Origin: an uncultured Bacillaceae bacterium
GTDB taxonomy: Bacteria > Bacillota > Bacilli > Caldalkalibacillales > Caldalkalibacillaceae
Assembly (NCBI GenBank): GCA_937967685.1
Contig: CALBTX010000198.1
Coordinates: 1 to 5,930 of the forward strand
DNA length: 5,930 nt
Direction of reading: 5' to 3'
Part shown: one piece after another, positions 5,547-5,930 of the stretch
Layout: each line of letters opens with the position of its first letter
Numbering within the stretch: the first letter of the stretch is position 1
The notes under the pieces: model-generated
What the model was told of the DNA's origin: nothing
The model's input: only the letters and a program-made list of their open reading frames with translations
Database searches by the model: none
Program-made: the position numbers and the translations under genes

Positions 5547-5930
5547 CTACGGTAAGCTGACACGAAGTAATTCGGCAAAAGAATACCATGATACGAACGA
5601 GAAGATTACGGCAATTAAAATATTTTGCATCCATTTTTTCCGGCCATTCACAACGAATAATAGCCCTCCCAAAAAAATCATCGTTGAAATCAGGAACCCG
5701 ATTCGTTCAAATAAAAAGGTATAAATAAAAATTAAGACGAGCGTGGCGATCATTAGTTTGAGTGTGTTTCCTTTTAGTTGCTTAAACGCTTCGATCTCTT
5801 CTGCGCGTTTTTTCCACTCTTGGACGAGATAAATGACGCTCATGAGCAACAAAAAGACACCTATTATCGCCGGAAAATACAACGGGGCATTAGGGTCACC
5901 CACTTTTGATTTTGTTTGCCCAAATGTGAG
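5547..5930 (-). CDS. tctB: Tripartite tricarboxylate transporter, small subunit TctB (partial, 5' end missing)
   Basis: The last 127 codons of a TctB-type small membrane subunit (DUF1468-like) are present. The frame is open to the right edge with no stop. A GTG at 5903 could be read as a start, but no Shine-Dalgarno precedes it. The residues around it, a short polar stretch then DPNAPLYFPAIIG, resemble the loop that follows the first membrane helix of TctB before its FP-x-x-x-G segment. Codons upstream (ending FGQTKSK) fit the same loop. I therefore read that GTG as an internal valine, with the start and first helix outside the window. Four hydrophobic segments are visible, about residues 17-37, 55-75, 77-95 and 102-120 of the partial chain, with a charged loop (EWKKRAEEIEAFK) after the first. 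The end LLRVSLP is typical. TctB partners TctA, 15 nt downstream. tctC would be expected near the right edge. Confidence 0.85.
   Translation of the reverse strand, partial: LTFGQTKSKVGDPNAPLYFPAIIGVFLLLMSVIYLVQEWKKRAEEIEAFKQLKGNTLKLMIATLVLIFIYTFLFERIGFLISTMIFLGGLLFVVNGRKKWMQNILIAVIFSFVSWYSFAELLRVSLP

Noticed and set aside
5242..5634. Minus-strand ORF of 130 codons across the tctB-tctA junction
   Set aside because: It is an alternative frame of two real genes on the same strand. The protein is unlike any family I know, and there is no sign of a frameshift in either gene.
1..5930. Search for CRISPR arrays, insertion sequences, tRNA or rRNA genes, and internal promoters
   Set aside because: There are no spaced repeats, no transposase or terminal repeats, no cloverleaf-like element and no room for promoters in gaps of at most 15 nt. 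I found no convincing catabolite-control (cre) site. The operon promoter must lie to the right of the window.

Overview
The window looks like a low-GC Gram-positive chromosome, most likely Bacillales (Bacillaceae). Strong Shine-Dalgarno sequences of the AAGGAGG type precede several genes. TTG is used as a start codon. From memory, the two enzymes read closer to the Bacillus MmgE/MmgF (YqiQ) proteins than to the E. coli ones. This assignment rests on recognition, not on a search.

There is one gene set, all on the minus strand and read from right to left: tctB (its 5' part lies beyond the right edge), tctA, a DASS/SLC13-type anion permease, prpB (methylisocitrate lyase) and prpD (2-methylcitrate dehydratase). 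Gaps are 15, 12 and 13 nt, and prpB overlaps prpD by 8 nt, so this is almost certainly one operon whose promoter lies to the right of the window. After prpD comes a 3' region of about 140 nt. It holds a long imperfect inverted repeat (195-252) whose loop exposes a Shine-Dalgarno and ATG in front of a 21-codon ORF, then a good rho-independent terminator (about 95-136). Positions 1-94 contain no gene, only a weak plus-strand hairpin with a T tract at the edge and an 11-bp tandem duplication.

TctA and TctB are the membrane parts of a tripartite tricarboxylate transporter; the binding protein TctC is not in view. The DASS permease is a second, unrelated carrier of a family that moves di- and tricarboxylates. 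PrpD dehydrates 2-methylcitrate to 2-methyl-cis-aconitate. After rehydration by an aconitase, PrpB splits 2-methylisocitrate into pyruvate and succinate. No methylcitrate synthase (prpC/mmgD) lies between these genes, whereas two carboxylate transporters do. The simplest inference is a module that imports a methylcitrate-like tricarboxylate and breaks it down, possibly exporting succinate. A synthase gene outside the window would turn it into an ordinary propionate pathway with transporters attached. I see no CRISPR, mobile element, rRNA or tRNA, and nothing that supports a wholly new system. The most unusual points are the gene combination, the altered signature motifs of the DASS permease, and the structured 3' region.
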